This document shows positions 29,855-40,095 of a stretch of DNA of 64,000 nucleotides, piece after piece. Location: contig NZ_CP108025.1 of NCBI RefSeq assembly GCF_041435095.1, positions 5,952,001 to 6,016,000 of the forward strand. Direction: 5' to 3'. The position numbers and the translations under genes are program-made. The stretch comes from Kitasatospora sp. NBC_00315. Lineage in GTDB: Bacteria > Actinomycetota > Actinomycetes > Streptomycetales > Streptomycetaceae. Each line of letters begins with the position of its first letter. The stretch's first letter is position 1. Under the pieces are notes generated by a model. It was not told where the DNA came from and searched no databases. It saw only the letters and a program-made list of their open reading frames with translations.

Positions 29855-32800
29855 ATGGCAGTGGAGGAACGGGCCGGCAGCCGGGTGAGCCGGCCGGAGA
29901 TACGGCTGGTACGACGCGGCTTCACCGACCCCGGCACCGCGCTCAGGCTGCTGGCCGGCCCGGGGCCCGCGGGCCTCGCCGACGACCCGGTGCTGCTGGA
30001 CGCGCTCGGCGCCACCGCCGACCCGGACCTGGCGCTGCTGGGCCTGGCCCGGCTGTTCGAGGCCCTGGACGCCTCCGAGCAGCACACCCTGCGGGACACC
30101 CTCACCACCTCCAAGCCGCTGCGCGACCGCCTGCTCGGCGTCCTCGGCGCCTCCGCGGCCCTCGCCGACCACCTCGCCAAGCACCCCGCGGACTGGCACG
30201 CCCTGGTCACCTTCGAGCAGCGCGACATGCACCCGGGCAGCGACGACTTCCTACAGGCGCTGTACGACGGCGTCTGGGGCCCCGGCCCCGGTGAGGGCAC
30301 CCCGCCGCCCCGCGGCAGCCGGGCCGACCTGCTGCGGGTCGCCTACCGGCGCTGCCTGCTGGCGATCGCCGCCCGCGACCTCACCGGCACCACCGACCTC
30401 GCGCAGACCGCGGCCGAACTCGCCGACCTGGCCGGCGCCACCCTGCAGACCGCGCTGGACATCGCCGCCGGTGAGGACCCGAAGGCCGCGCACGCCTGCC
30501 GACTCGCCGTGATCGGCATGGGCAAGTGCGGCGGGCGGGAACTGAACTACGTCTCGGACGTCGACGTGATCTTCGTGGCCGAACCGCGCGAGGGCGTCGA
30601 GGAGCAGGCCGCCGTGCAGGCGGCCACCCGGCTCGCCGCCCACGCCATGCGGCTCTGCTCCGACACCACCGGCGAGGGCACCATCTGGCCGGTCGACGCC
30701 AACCTGCGCCCGGAGGGCCGCAACGGCCCGCTGGTGCGCACCCTGGCCAGCCACCTCGCGTACTACCAGCGATGGGCCAAGACCTGGGAGTTCCAGGCCC
30801 TGCTCAAGGCGCGCCCGGTGGCCGGCGACGCCGAGCTCGGCGCCGCGTACACCGAGGCGCTGGCCCCGCTGGTCTGGCAGGCCGCGGCCCGGGACAACTT
30901 CGTCGCGGACGTGCAGCAGATGCGCCGCCGGGTGATCGACTCGATCCCCGCGACCGAGATCGACCGCCAGCTCAAACTCGGCCCCGGCGGCCTGCGCGAC
31001 GTCGAGTTCTCCGTCCAGCTGCTCCAGCTGGTGCACGGCCGCACCGACCGCACCCTGCGCGGCGCGAACACCCTGGAGGCGCTCGCCGCGCTCTCCGACG
31101 GCGGGTACGTCGGGCGCGCCGACGCCGCCTCGCTGGACGCCGCCTACCGCTTCCTGCGCACCCTGGAGCACCGGATCCAGCTGCACCGGCTGCGCCGCAC
31201 CCACCTGATGCCCAAGGCCGAGGGCGACCAGCGCAGGCTCGCCCGCTCGCTCGCCCCGCTGATCAACGACGACACCCGGGCCGACCCGGTCGCCGCCCTC
31301 CAGCGGGAGTGGCGCCGGCACGCCGTGGAGGTGCGCCGGCTGCACGAGAAGCTCTTCTACCGGCCGCTGCTGGACGCCGTCGCCGAACTGCCGGTCGGCG
31401 CCACCGGGCTCAGCCCGCAGGCCGCCCGGGAGCGGCTGGAGGCGCTCGGCTACGCCGACCCGGCCGCCGCGCTGCGCCACCTCTCCGCGCTGGCCTCCGG
31501 GGTCAGCCGCAAGGCCGCCATCCAGCGGACCCTGCTGCCGGTGATGCTCGGCTGGTTCGCCGAGTCCGCCGATCCGGACGCCGGTCTGCTCAACTTCCGC
31601 CAGGTCTCCGACGCGCTCGGCCGCACGCCCTGGTACCTGCGGCTGCTGCGCGACGAGAGCGCCGCGGCCGAGCAGCTCGCCCGGGTCCTGTCGGCCGGGC
31701 GGCTCGCCCCCGACCTGCTGCTGCGCGCCCCCGAGGCGGTGGCCGTGCTGGGCGACCCGCAGGGCCTGGCGCCGCGCGGGCGGGCCGCGCTGGAGCAGGA
31801 GATCCTGGCGGCCGTCAGCCGGGCCGGATCGCCCGCCGCCGCCGTGGCCGCGGCCCGCTCGGTGCGCCGCCGCGAACTCTTCCGGACGTCGGCCGCGGAC
31901 GTCCTCGGCCGGCTCGCCGACGACCCCGCCGAGGCCCTGGACACGGCGGGCGAGGCCCTCACCGCGCTGAACGCCGCCACCCTGCAGGGGGCGCTGCGGG
32001 CCTGCACGGCCGGCTGGGAGGCCCAGCACGGGGATCTGCCCACCCGGATCGCGGTGATCGCGATGGGCCGCTTCGGCGGTCACGAGCTCGGCTACGGCTC
32101 CGACGCGGACGTGCTGTTCGTCCACGAGCCCGTCCTCGGCTCGCTGGAGGAGGACGCCGCCCGGGCCGCCCGGGCGGTCTGCAACGAGCTGCGGACGCTG
32201 CTGGCCGCGCCCTCCACCGAGCCGCCGCTGCTGGTCGACGCCGACCTGCGCCCGGAGGGCCGGCAGGGTCCGCTGGTGCGCACGCTGGCCTCGTACGCGG
32301 CGTACTACCGGCGCTGGTCGCACGTCTGGGAGAGCCAGGCGCTGCTGCGGGCCGAGGTGGTCGCGGGGGACACCGGCCTGGGGGAGCGGTTCCGGCAGCT
32401 GATCGACCCGATGCGCTACCCAGGGGCGGGCGTGTCCGAGCGGGACCTGCTGGAGATCCGCCGGATCAAGGCCCGGATCGAGTCCGAGCGGCTGCCGCGC
32501 GGGGCCGACCCGACCACCCACTTCAAGATCGGCCGGGGCGGCCTGGCGGACGTCGAGTGGACCGTCCAGCTGTTCCAGCTCCAGCACGCTCACGAGCTTC
32601 CCGGGCTGCGCACCACCCGGACCAGGGCCGCGCTGGCGGCGGCCGCCGGGGCCGGCCTGCTGGAGGCGGAGGACGCCGCGGTGCTGGACGCGGCCTGGGT
32701 GCTGGCCTCCCGGGTGCGGGCGGCCGTGATGCTGGTACGCGGCCGGGCGGGCGACAGCTTCCCCGGGGACGCCAGGGAGCTGGCGGGGGTGGCCCGCTAC

Positions 32801-32899
32801 CTCGGGTACGGGGCCGGCCACAGCGGCGAGCTGGTGGACGACTACCGGCGCGCGACCCGGCGGGCCCGGGCCGTGGTGGAGAAGGTCTTCTACGGCTGA
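29855..32899 (+). CDS. glnE: Bifunctional glutamine synthetase adenylyltransferase/deadenylase
   Basis: 1014 aa, usual length. Two nucleotidyltransferase domains: deadenylase half with GKCGGRELNYVSDVDVIFV (about 215-240) and adenylyltransferase half with GRFGGHELGYGSDADVLFVHE (about 735-755), each with the G-G-x-E-L and D-x-D motifs and followed by DANLRPEGRNGPLVRTL or DADLRPEGRQGPLVRTL. It attaches or removes AMP on the Tyr of GSI (GlnA) in response to nitrogen status via PII. ATG start with GGAGG. The nearby GlnA2 lacks the target Tyr loop. Confidence 0.96.
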   Translation: MAVEERAGSRVSRPEIRLVRRGFTDPGTALRLLAGPGPAGLADDPVLLDALGATADPDLALLGLARLFEALDASEQHTLRDTLTTSKPLRDRLLGVLGASAALADHLAKHPADWHALVTFEQRDMHPGSDDFLQALYDGVWGPGPGEGTPPPRGSRADLLRVAYRRCLLAIAARDLTGTTDLAQTAAELADLAGATLQTALDIAAGEDPKAAHACRLAVIGMGKCGGRELNYVSDVDVIFVAEPREGVEEQAAVQAATRLAAHAMRLCSDTTGEGTIWPVDANLRPEGRNGPLVRTLASHLAYYQRWAKTWEFQALLKARPVAGDAELGAAYTEALAPLVWQAAARDNFVADVQQMRRRVIDSIPATEIDRQLKLGPGGLRDVEFSVQLLQLVHGRTDRTLRGANTLEALAALSDGGYVGRADAASLDAAYRFLRTLEHRIQLHRLRRTHLMPKAEGDQRRLARSLAPLINDDTRADPVAALQREWRRHAVEVRRLHEKLFYRPLLDAVAELPVGATGLSPQAARERLEALGYADPAAALRHLSALASGVSRKAAIQRTLLPVMLGWFAESADPDAGLLNFRQVSDALGRTPWYLRLLRDESAAAEQLARVLSAGRLAPDLLLRAPEAVAVLGDPQGLAPRGRAALEQEILAAVSRAGSPAAAVAAARSVRRRELFRTSAADVLGRLADDPAEALDTAGEALTALNAATLQGALRACTAGWEAQHGDLPTRIAVIAMGRFGGHELGYGSDADVLFVHEPVLGSLEEDAARAARAVCNELRTLLAAPSTEPPLLVDADLRPEGRQGPLVRTLASYAAYYRRWSHVWESQALLRAEVVAGDTGLGERFRQLIDPMRYPGAGVSERDLLEIRRIKARIESERLPRGADPTTHFKIGRGGLADVEWTVQLFQLQHAHELPGLRTTRTRAALAAAAGAGLLEAEDAAVLDAAWVLASRVRAAVMLVRGRAGDSFPGDARELAGVARYLGYGAGHSGELVDDYRRATRRARAVVEKVFYG

Positions 32900-32940
32900 G
32901 CGGCGGTACGCCGCCTGCGGTGGGCCCGGCGTCCGGGGGC

Positions 32941-33000
32941 GGTGCGTCCGGGGGAGTGCGTCCGGGGCGGTGCGTCCCTGGGAGTGCGTCCGGGCGCGGG
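32941..33000. repeat. Degenerate tandem repeat after glnE
   Basis: Four units of about 14 bp with the core GTGCGTCCGGGG(A/C)G, between the convergent glnE and PAP2 genes. Low-complexity spacer; no role evident. Confidence 0.6.
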
Positions 33001-33020
33001 AGCCGTCCGGTGGCGTCCGG

Positions 33021-34043
33021 TCAGTGGCGTCCGGCGCCGACGGCGGGCGAGGACCACTGCTCCGGCACGGTCACCGGGCGCCGGTCGTCCTCGCCGTCGG
33101 GCGTACGTGGTAGCCGGTAGACCCACTGGTGGTAGAGCAGGCGGGCGGCCACGAAGCCGACGGCCAGGCAGAGCAGACCGCCCACCGCGTCCATCCAGAA
33201 GTGGTTGGCCGTCGAGACGATCACGGTCAGGGTCGCCAGCGGATAGAGCACGCCGAGCGCCCGCACCCACGCGCGCCGGGCCAGGAAGAAGATCGCCAAC
33301 CCGCACCAGGTCGACCAGCCGATGTGCATCGAGGGCATCGCGGCGTACTGGTTGGAGACGTGCGCGGCCGGGCCCGAGGCCATCGAGCCCCAGGTCTCGT
33401 GCACCTTGACGGTGTCGACGAACCCGAAGGCGGTCAGCCGGGGCGGGGCCAGCGGGAAGAAGTAGAAGCCGACCAGGGCGATGCCGGTGGTCACGAAGAG
33501 CACGGTGCGGGCCGCCGCGTAGCGGCCCGGATGCCATCGGTAGATCCAGACGAGCACGCCTATCGTCACGATGAAGTGCAGCGTGGCGTAGTAGTAGTTC
33601 ATCCCGACGATCAGCCACGTGACCGAGTTGACCCAGTGGTTCACCGAGCGCTCGACGCCGACGCCGAGGGCACGCTCGAAGTGCCAGATCCAGGTGGAGT
33701 GCTTGAGGGCCGCCGCGGCCTGCTCCGGTACGGCGTTGCGCACCAGCGAGTACAGCCAGTAGCTGACGCCGATCAGCGCGAGTTCGAACCAGAGCCGGGG
33801 CCTGCCGGGCGAGCGGCGCTGTTCGCGGATCCGGCTGCGCAGCGCCGCGGAGCGGGTCTGCGCGGCGCGGGTGGCTCCGTCCGGCATCCGGCCCGGGAGG
33901 GCCGCGCCGTCGACGGAACCGTCGCGGGGTGCCCCGGTACGTGTGGCTCCGGGCGTCTGGATCTCGGTCGGTTCCCCCATGGACGAGAAGTCTGCCAGAC
34001 GGCTTGTGGCCGTCTGCTCATCCTGTGGATGTGGATTCTTCAC
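33021..34043 (-). CDS. PAP2-superfamily membrane phosphatase / inositolphosphotransferase-like protein
   Basis: 340 aa. A hydrophilic N-terminus of about 75 residues, then about six transmembrane helices. PAP2 active-site segments: AMPSMHIGWS (P-S-x-H) and STANHFWMDAVGG (the H-x3-D part), typical of the Aur1/Ipt-like branch, which transfers or removes lipid-linked phosphate outside the membrane. GTG start at 34043 was preferred because GGGGGGA precedes it; an internal ATG at 33980 lacks a Shine-Dalgarno. Convergent with glnE. Confidence 0.85.
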   Translation of the reverse strand: MKNPHPQDEQTATSRLADFSSMGEPTEIQTPGATRTGAPRDGSVDGAALPGRMPDGATRAAQTRSAALRSRIREQRRSPGRPRLWFELALIGVSYWLYSLVRNAVPEQAAAALKHSTWIWHFERALGVGVERSVNHWVNSVTWLIVGMNYYYATLHFIVTIGVLVWIYRWHPGRYAAARTVLFVTTGIALVGFYFFPLAPPRLTAFGFVDTVKVHETWGSMASGPAAHVSNQYAAMPSMHIGWSTWCGLAIFFLARRAWVRALGVLYPLATLTVIVSTANHFWMDAVGGLLCLAVGFVAARLLYHQWVYRLPRTPDGEDDRRPVTVPEQWSSPAVGAGRH

Positions 34044-34504
34044 CGGATGTCCCCCCAGAGGCTTAGGGGATGTGTCCCACCGGGGTAGGAGAAGCGGGTG
34101 GGGCCCGTGCGGGCCGACGGGACGGACATACGTCCCATTGTTACGCGATCGCGATCAATGAGTCGACGCGGGGGGTGGCCGGTGAACGGGAGTGGCCCGC
34201 CGGATGCCGTTGGGCTCCGACGGGCGACCGGTCCCCACGCGGATTCTCCCGACCCTCACCGGGAGTCCGTGCGGCGCACGCTCCGCACCACGGGACCCGC
34301 TCCCCGGCGTGCAGGACGGCAGGGGCGGCGGGGCGGCCGAGGCGGTGTGTACAGCGGGCTGCGCGGTAACGACTCTGGGGCTTGCGCCCCGACGGGTCAA
34401 GGGGTGCGTGGAAACAATTTCAGCATCTTGCTGAAACATCTTTCAACCACTAGCGTCCTCGCCACTCGACGACTTCCCGCCTGCCCGCCCCAAGGGAGCC
34501 CTCA
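34044..34504. promoter_or_regulatory. Upstream region of the pullulanase gene, 461 bp
   Basis: No convincing gene. The left half holds the PAP2 promoter; the right end is AT-richer and carries the palindrome at 34418-34436, then a short leader. GGGAG at about 34494 is the Shine-Dalgarno of the pullulanase GTG. Confidence 0.5.
34418..34436. promoter_or_regulatory. MalR-like operator before the pullulanase gene
   Basis: Perfect 8-bp arms TTTCAGCA / TGCTGAAA with a 3-bp centre, followed by another half-site (CTTTCAAC). The alpha-amylase promoter at 45741-45753 has a related palindrome. Streptomyces amylase genes are repressed by LacI-family regulators at TTTCAG/CTGAAA-like sites (family knowledge). 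Confidence 0.65.
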
Positions 34505-37500
34505 GTGGCCGCAGTCCAGCCCCGCCCGCACCGGAGCACGACCACCTATCGCAGACCCGGCCGCGCGGCCGTCCTGCTCGCCGCCTCGCTGATCGCCGCC
34601 ACCCTCGGCAGCGCCGCCCCGCTCGCCGCCGCCGCCGCCGCGCCGCCGGCGCCCTCGGACGCCTCGCTGGCCGCCTCCGCCGCGCGTCACGACCTCACCC
34701 GCGAGCAGTTCTACTTCGTCCTGCCCGACCGCTTCGCCAACGGCGACACCGGCAACGACACCGGCGGCATCACGGGCACCCGGATGGACAACGGGCTCGA
34801 CCCCACGGACAAGGGCTTCTACCACGGAGGCGACCTCCAGGGCCTGATCCAGAAGCTCGACTACATCCAGGACCTCGGCACCACCGCGATCTGGATGGCG
34901 CCGATCTTCAAGAACAAGCCCGTCCAGGGCACCGGCGCGGACGCCTCGGCCGGCTACCACGGCTACTGGGTCACCGACTTCACCCAGGTCGACCCGCACT
35001 TCGGCACCAACGACCAGCTCAAGGAGCTGATCGCCAAGGCCCACGCCAAGGGCATCAAGGTCTTCTTCGACGTCATCACCAACCACACCGCCGACGTCAT
35101 CGACAACACGCAGAAGCAGTACGGCTACCGCTCCGAGGGCGCCTACCCCACCCTGGACCAGGACGGCGTGCCGGTCGACGAGACCGCGGCCGCGGCCGCC
35201 GCGGCCGCCGGCTCCACCGCCGCCTACCCGAAGCTGTCCAAGGACTCCTTCCCCTACTCGCCCACCTTCGCCTCCCCGGCCGACGCGAACGCCAAGACCC
35301 CCTCCTGGCTCAACGACCCGTCGCTCTACCACAACCGCGGCGACTCCACCTTCGTCGGCGAGTCCGCCACCGAGGGTGACTTCTCCGGCCTGGACGACCT
35401 CGACACCCAGAACCCCCAGGTGGTCAAGGGCTTCGAGAAGGTCTACGAGAACTGGGTCAAGGAGACCGGCGTCGACGGCTTCCGGATCGACACCGTCAAG
35501 CACGTCAACATGGCCTTCTGGCAGCAGTGGGCGCCCGCGCTCAAGGACTTCGCCACCAAGCAGGGCAACAAGAACTTCTTCATGTTCGGCGAGGTCTACT
35601 CCAGCGACCCCGGCATCACCGCCCCGTACGTCACCAAGGGCAAGCTGCAGTCGACGCTGGACTACCCCTTCCAGGACGCCGCGCGCACCTACGTCTCCAA
35701 GGGCGGCTCGGCCCAGGCCCTCTCCGGCGTCTACGGGCAGGACTACCGCTACACCAGCGCCGACGGCAACGCCTACGAGCTGCCGACCTTCCTCGGCAAC
35801 CACGACATCGGCCGGTTCGGCGGATTCCTGGAGGCCGACAACCCGGGCGCCGACGCCGCCACCCTGCTCAAGCGCGACCAGCTCGCCAACGAGCTCCAGT
35901 TCCTCACCCGCGGCCAGCCGGTGATCTACTACGGCGACGAGCAGGGCTTCACCGGCGCGGGCGGCGACAAGGACGCCCGGCAGGACCAGTTCGCCTCGAA
36001 GACGCCGTCGTACAACACCGACCCGGTGATCGGCGGCACCAGCGGCTCCGCCGACCGCTACGGCACCGGCGGCGCCCTCTACACGGGTGTCGCCGACCTC
36101 GCCAAGCTGCGCCGGGCGAACCCGGCGCTGGCCGACGGCGCCCAGATCGAGCGGTACGCGGCGGACGGCGCGGGCGTCTACGCCTTCTCCCGGATCGACG
36201 CCGGGCAGCAGGTCGAGTACGTGGTCGCGGTGAACAACTCCACCGAGGCCAAGACCGTCACCCTGGACACCTTCTCGGCCGGCCAGGGCTTCGACCGGAT
36301 CTACCCGGCCGCCGGCCAGAAGAGCGTCAGCGGCGCGGACAAGAAGATCACCGTCACCGTGCCGGCGCTCTCCTCGGTGGTCTACAAGGCCGCCGGCAGG
36401 CTCGCCCCGCTCGCGGCCGCGCCCGCCGTCACGCTCAGCACCCCCGCCGACGGCTCCACCGGCACCGTCACGATCGGCGCGAACGTCGACGGCGGCGGCT
36501 TCAACCGGGTCTCCTACGCGGCCCAGGTCGGCGACGGCCCCTGGCAGGTGCTCGGCACCTCCGACAACGGCGTGCACAAGGTCACCCAGGACCTGGGCGC
36601 CGTCGCCCCGGGCACCGTGGTCCGCTACAAGGCCGTGGTCCAGGACTCCAGCGGCCACCTGCGCTCGGTCACCGGCGGTTTCACCACCGGCACCCCGGCG
36701 CCGGCGCCCGTGCCCAGCGCCACCGCCCGGCCGTACGCGATCGTGCACTACCAGCGGGGCGACAAGAACTACGACGGCTGGAACCTCTACGCCTGGGGCG
36801 ACATAGCCGACGGTGAGGCCACCACCTGGCCGGCCGGGCACGCCTTCACAGGCCGCGACGCCTACGGCGCGTTCGCCTACGTCAAGCTGAACAGCGGCGC
36901 CTCCGACGTCGGGTTCGTGGTCGAGAACAACGGCACCAAGGACGTGGACGGCGACCGCCACATCGACGTCGGCGCCACCGGCGAGGTCTGGATCAAGGAG
37001 GGCGACCCGACCGTCCGCACCGAGAACCCCGGCCCGGTCGACACCCAGGCCCCCGACACCGCCGTCATCCACTACTACCGCCCGGACGGCAAGTACGACG
37101 GCTGGGGCCTGCACGACTGGACGGGCGCGGCGAGCCCGACCGACTGGGGCAGCCCGCTGCTGCCGGCACGGATCGACGCCTACGGCGCGGTCTTCGAGGT
37201 GCCGCTCGCCGCCGGGGCCACCAGCCTCAACTACATCATCCACAACGGCGGCGACAAGGACCTGCCCTCCGACCAGACGCTGGACTTCTCGGTCAGCGGC
37301 CACGAGGTGTGGCTGATCGGCGGCCAGGAGGGCCACCTGCTGCCGCAGAGCTCCGCCACCAGCGCCCAGCTCGACCTGGGCTCGGCCAAGGCGCAGTGGA
37401 TCGACGCGAGGACCGTGGTCGTCCCGGCCAACTTCGGCGCCGCCGACGGCGCCCTGGCCGGCGGCACCAGCGCCCAGCTGGTCTACGACCCCGCGGGTGG

Positions 37501-40030
37501 CCTCAAGATCGACAAGGGCGTCGTCAACGAGCCCGGCCACTGGCTGCGGCTGAGCCAGGTGGCGGGCGGCCTCACCGCCGGCCAGCAGGCCAAGTTCCCG
37601 CACCTGGCGGGCTACCGCGCCTTCACCGTCGACCCGCGCGACACCGGCCGGATCACCGCCGCGCTCCGCAGCCAGCTGGTCCTCACCGAGCACCTGCCCT
37701 CCGGCGCGGCACTGGCCGCCACCGGCGTGCAGATCCCCGGCGTACTGGACGACCTGTACGCGGCCAAGGCCGCCAAGGCCGACTTCGGCCCGCAGTACTA
37801 CAACGGGAAGGTCGCGCTCTCGGTCTGGGCGCCGACCGCCACCGAGGTCTCCGTCCAGCTCTTCGACGGCCCCACCGGCGGCACCCCGAAGACCGTCCCG
37901 ATGAAGCTGGACGAGGAGACGGGCGTCTGGGAGCTGGTCGGCAAGGCGGGTGACCTCAACGGCAAGTACTACCTGTACCAGGTCAAGGTCTGGGCGCCGA
38001 GCGTCCAGCAGATGGTCACCAACACGGTCACCGACCCCTACTCGGTGGCGCTGTCCACCGACTCCAGGCGCAGCCTGGTCGCCGACCTGGACTCCAAGGA
38101 CCTCAAGCCCCAGGGCTGGGACAACCACCAGGTGCCGAAGGCGATCCCGGCCGGGCAGCAGCAGATCCAGGAGCTGCACGTCCGGGACTTCTCCTCGGAG
38201 GACGACAGCGTCCCGGTCGCCGAGCGGGGCACCTACCTGGCCTTCACCGAGTCGCAGTCCGCGGGCATGCAGCACCTGCGGGATCTGGCCAAGGCCGGCG
38301 TCACCACCATCCACCTGCTGCCGACCTTCGACATCGCGACCATCCGGGAGAACCGGGCCGACCAGAAGCTGCCCGCCTGCGACCTCGCCTCGCTCGCGGC
38401 CGACAGCGAGAAGCAGCAGGAGTGCGTGGCGGCCGTGCAGGCCGACGACGCGTACAACTGGGGCTACGACCCGCTGCACTACAACGTGCCGGAGGGCTCC
38501 TACGCGACCGACCCGAACGGGACCGCCCGGACGGTGCAGTTCCGGCAGATGGTGCAGGCGATGCACGAGGCCGGCCTGCGGGTCGTCCTGGACGTGGTCT
38601 ACAACCACACCGCGGCCGCCGGGCAGGACGACAAGTCGGTGCTCGACAAGGTCGTCCCCGGCTACTACCAGCGGCTCGACGCGGCCGGCAAGGTCACCAC
38701 GGACAGCTGCTGCGCGGACACCGCGCCGGAGCACGCCATGATGAACCGCCTGGTCGTCGACTCGGTCACGACCTGGGCCCGCGAGTACAAGGTGGACGGG
38801 TTCCGCTTCGACCTGATGGGCCTGGACCCGAAGTCCACCATGCTGGACGTGCAGTCCGCGCTGCGGAAGATGACGCCCGCCTCGGACGGCGTCGACGGCA
38901 AGAACATCTTCCTGTACGGCGAGGGCTGGAACTTCGGCGCCGTCGCCAACAACGCCCGCTTCGTGCAGGCCAGTCAGCTGAACATGGCCGGCACCGGCAT
39001 CGCCACCTTCGACGACCGGGTCCGGGACGCGGCGCGCGGCGGCAACTACCAGCTCTCCTCGGCGCCCCAGCAGGGCTTCGCCTCGGGCCTGTTCACCGAC
39101 CCGAACGGCTCGGCCGACAACGGCACCGCCGAGGAGCAGAAGGCCCGTCTGCTGCACGAGATGGACCAGATCAAGGTCGCACTGACCGGCAACCTGGCGG
39201 GCTACTCGTTCACCGACACCACCGGCAAGGCCGTCACCGGCGCGGGCGTCGACTACAACGGCTCCCCGACCGGCTACGCGGCCAAGCCGGGCGAGTCGGT
39301 GGAGTACGTCGACGCACACGACAACGCCGACCTGTTCGACGCGCTGGCGTTCAAGCTGCCGACCACCACCCCGCCGGCCGACCGGGCCCGGATGCAGGCC
39401 CTTGCGCTGTCCGTCACCGCCCTCACCCAGGGGCCCGGCTTCGCCCAGGCGGGCAGCGACCTGCTGCGCTCCAAGTCGCTGGACGCCAACTCCTTCGACT
39501 CCGGTGACTGGTACAACGCCATCCACTGGGACGCCTCGCAGGGCAACGGCTGGGGTCGCGGCGTGCCGCTCGCGGCCGACAACCAGTCGCTGTGGCCGGT
39601 CTCCAAGTCGCTGCTGGCCAACCCGAACCTGAAGGTGGGCAGCGCCGACATCCTCGCGGCGAGCGCGATCTACCAGCAGCTGCTGAAGATCAAGCAGTCC
39701 TCTCCGCTGTTCTCGCTGCCGACGGCCGCCGAGGTGCAGCAGCGCCTGTCGTACCCGCTCTCCGGCACGGCCGGCGAGACGCCCGGCGTGATCACGCTGC
39801 ACCTGGACGGCACGGGCCTCAAGGGCGCGGAGAAGGGCATCACGGTGGTCTTCAACGCGACGCCGACCGCCCAGAGCCAGACCGTCACCGCGCTGAAGGG
39901 CTCCCAGCAGAGCCTGCACCCGGTGCAGGCGGGCGGTACGGATCCGGTGGTCAAGAAGGCCGGATTCGACGGCGGCACGGGGACCTTCACCGTGCCGGGC
40001 CGGACCGTGGCGGTGTTCGTCCAGCACTGA
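34505..40030 (+). CDS. Secreted alpha-amylase/pullulanase, two GH13 domains
   Basis: 1841 aa. Signal peptide about 1-42. First GH13 domain (about 60-620): DVITNH, GFRIDTVKH (nucleophile Asp), MFGEVYS (acid Glu), LGNHDIG. Two CBM41-like pullulanase-associated domains (about 748-850 and 855-950, each with HYxRxDxxYDGWxLxxW). Then N2/CBM48-like domains (from about 1090) and a second GH13 pullulanase domain: DVVYNH (about 1363), GFRFDLMG (about 1432), YGEGWNFG (about 1472), DAHDN (about 1603). It cleaves alpha-1,4 and alpha-1,6 bonds of starch, glycogen and pullulan outside the cell. GTG start with GGGAG. Confidence 0.93.
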   Translation: MAAVQPRPHRSTTTYRRPGRAAVLLAASLIAATLGSAAPLAAAAAAPPAPSDASLAASAARHDLTREQFYFVLPDRFANGDTGNDTGGITGTRMDNGLDPTDKGFYHGGDLQGLIQKLDYIQDLGTTAIWMAPIFKNKPVQGTGADASAGYHGYWVTDFTQVDPHFGTNDQLKELIAKAHAKGIKVFFDVITNHTADVIDNTQKQYGYRSEGAYPTLDQDGVPVDETAAAAAAAAGSTAAYPKLSKDSFPYSPTFASPADANAKTPSWLNDPSLYHNRGDSTFVGESATEGDFSGLDDLDTQNPQVVKGFEKVYENWVKETGVDGFRIDTVKHVNMAFWQQWAPALKDFATKQGNKNFFMFGEVYSSDPGITAPYVTKGKLQSTLDYPFQDAARTYVSKGGSAQALSGVYGQDYRYTSADGNAYELPTFLGNHDIGRFGGFLEADNPGADAATLLKRDQLANELQFLTRGQPVIYYGDEQGFTGAGGDKDARQDQFASKTPSYNTDPVIGGTSGSADRYGTGGALYTGVADLAKLRRANPALADGAQIERYAADGAGVYAFSRIDAGQQVEYVVAVNNSTEAKTVTLDTFSAGQGFDRIYPAAGQKSVSGADKKITVTVPALSSVVYKAAGRLAPLAAAPAVTLSTPADGSTGTVTIGANVDGGGFNRVSYAAQVGDGPWQVLGTSDNGVHKVTQDLGAVAPGTVVRYKAVVQDSSGHLRSVTGGFTTGTPAPAPVPSATARPYAIVHYQRGDKNYDGWNLYAWGDIADGEATTWPAGHAFTGRDAYGAFAYVKLNSGASDVGFVVENNGTKDVDGDRHIDVGATGEVWIKEGDPTVRTENPGPVDTQAPDTAVIHYYRPDGKYDGWGLHDWTGAASPTDWGSPLLPARIDAYGAVFEVPLAAGATSLNYIIHNGGDKDLPSDQTLDFSVSGHEVWLIGGQEGHLLPQSSATSAQLDLGSAKAQWIDARTVVVPANFGAADGALAGGTSAQLVYDPAGGLKIDKGVVNEPGHWLRLSQVAGGLTAGQQAKFPHLAGYRAFTVDPRDTGRITAALRSQLVLTEHLPSGAALAATGVQIPGVLDDLYAAKAAKADFGPQYYNGKVALSVWAPTATEVSVQLFDGPTGGTPKTVPMKLDEETGVWELVGKAGDLNGKYYLYQVKVWAPSVQQMVTNTVTDPYSVALSTDSRRSLVADLDSKDLKPQGWDNHQVPKAIPAGQQQIQELHVRDFSSEDDSVPVAERGTYLAFTESQSAGMQHLRDLAKAGVTTIHLLPTFDIATIRENRADQKLPACDLASLAADSEKQQECVAAVQADDAYNWGYDPLHYNVPEGSYATDPNGTARTVQFRQMVQAMHEAGLRVVLDVVYNHTAAAGQDDKSVLDKVVPGYYQRLDAAGKVTTDSCCADTAPEHAMMNRLVVDSVTTWAREYKVDGFRFDLMGLDPKSTMLDVQSALRKMTPASDGVDGKNIFLYGEGWNFGAVANNARFVQASQLNMAGTGIATFDDRVRDAARGGNYQLSSAPQQGFASGLFTDPNGSADNGTAEEQKARLLHEMDQIKVALTGNLAGYSFTDTTGKAVTGAGVDYNGSPTGYAAKPGESVEYVDAHDNADLFDALAFKLPTTTPPADRARMQALALSVTALTQGPGFAQAGSDLLRSKSLDANSFDSGDWYNAIHWDASQGNGWGRGVPLAADNQSLWPVSKSLLANPNLKVGSADILAASAIYQQLLKIKQSSPLFSLPTAAEVQQRLSYPLSGTAGETPGVITLHLDGTGLKGAEKGITVVFNATPTAQSQTVTALKGSQQSLHPVQAGGTDPVVKKAGFDGGTGTFTVPGRTVAVFVQH

Positions 40031-40063
40031 CGGACCGGCAACCGCCGTCCCGCAGACGGGGGA

Positions 40064-40095
40064 GCCCCGCGTCGCACTCCGGTGCGACGCGGGGC
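40064..40095 (+). terminator. Pullulanase gene terminator
   Basis: Perfect 14-bp arms (GCCCCGCGTCGCAC / GTGCGACGCGGGGC) with loop TCCG, 34 bp after the stop codon. Confidence 0.8.

Noticed and set aside
34502..40027. 1841-aa minus-strand open frame opposite the pullulanase gene
   Set aside because: Complete antisense shadow produced by GC bias; repetitive Val/Gly/Arg/Asp composition and no domain, whereas the plus strand has two GH13 domains and a signal peptide.
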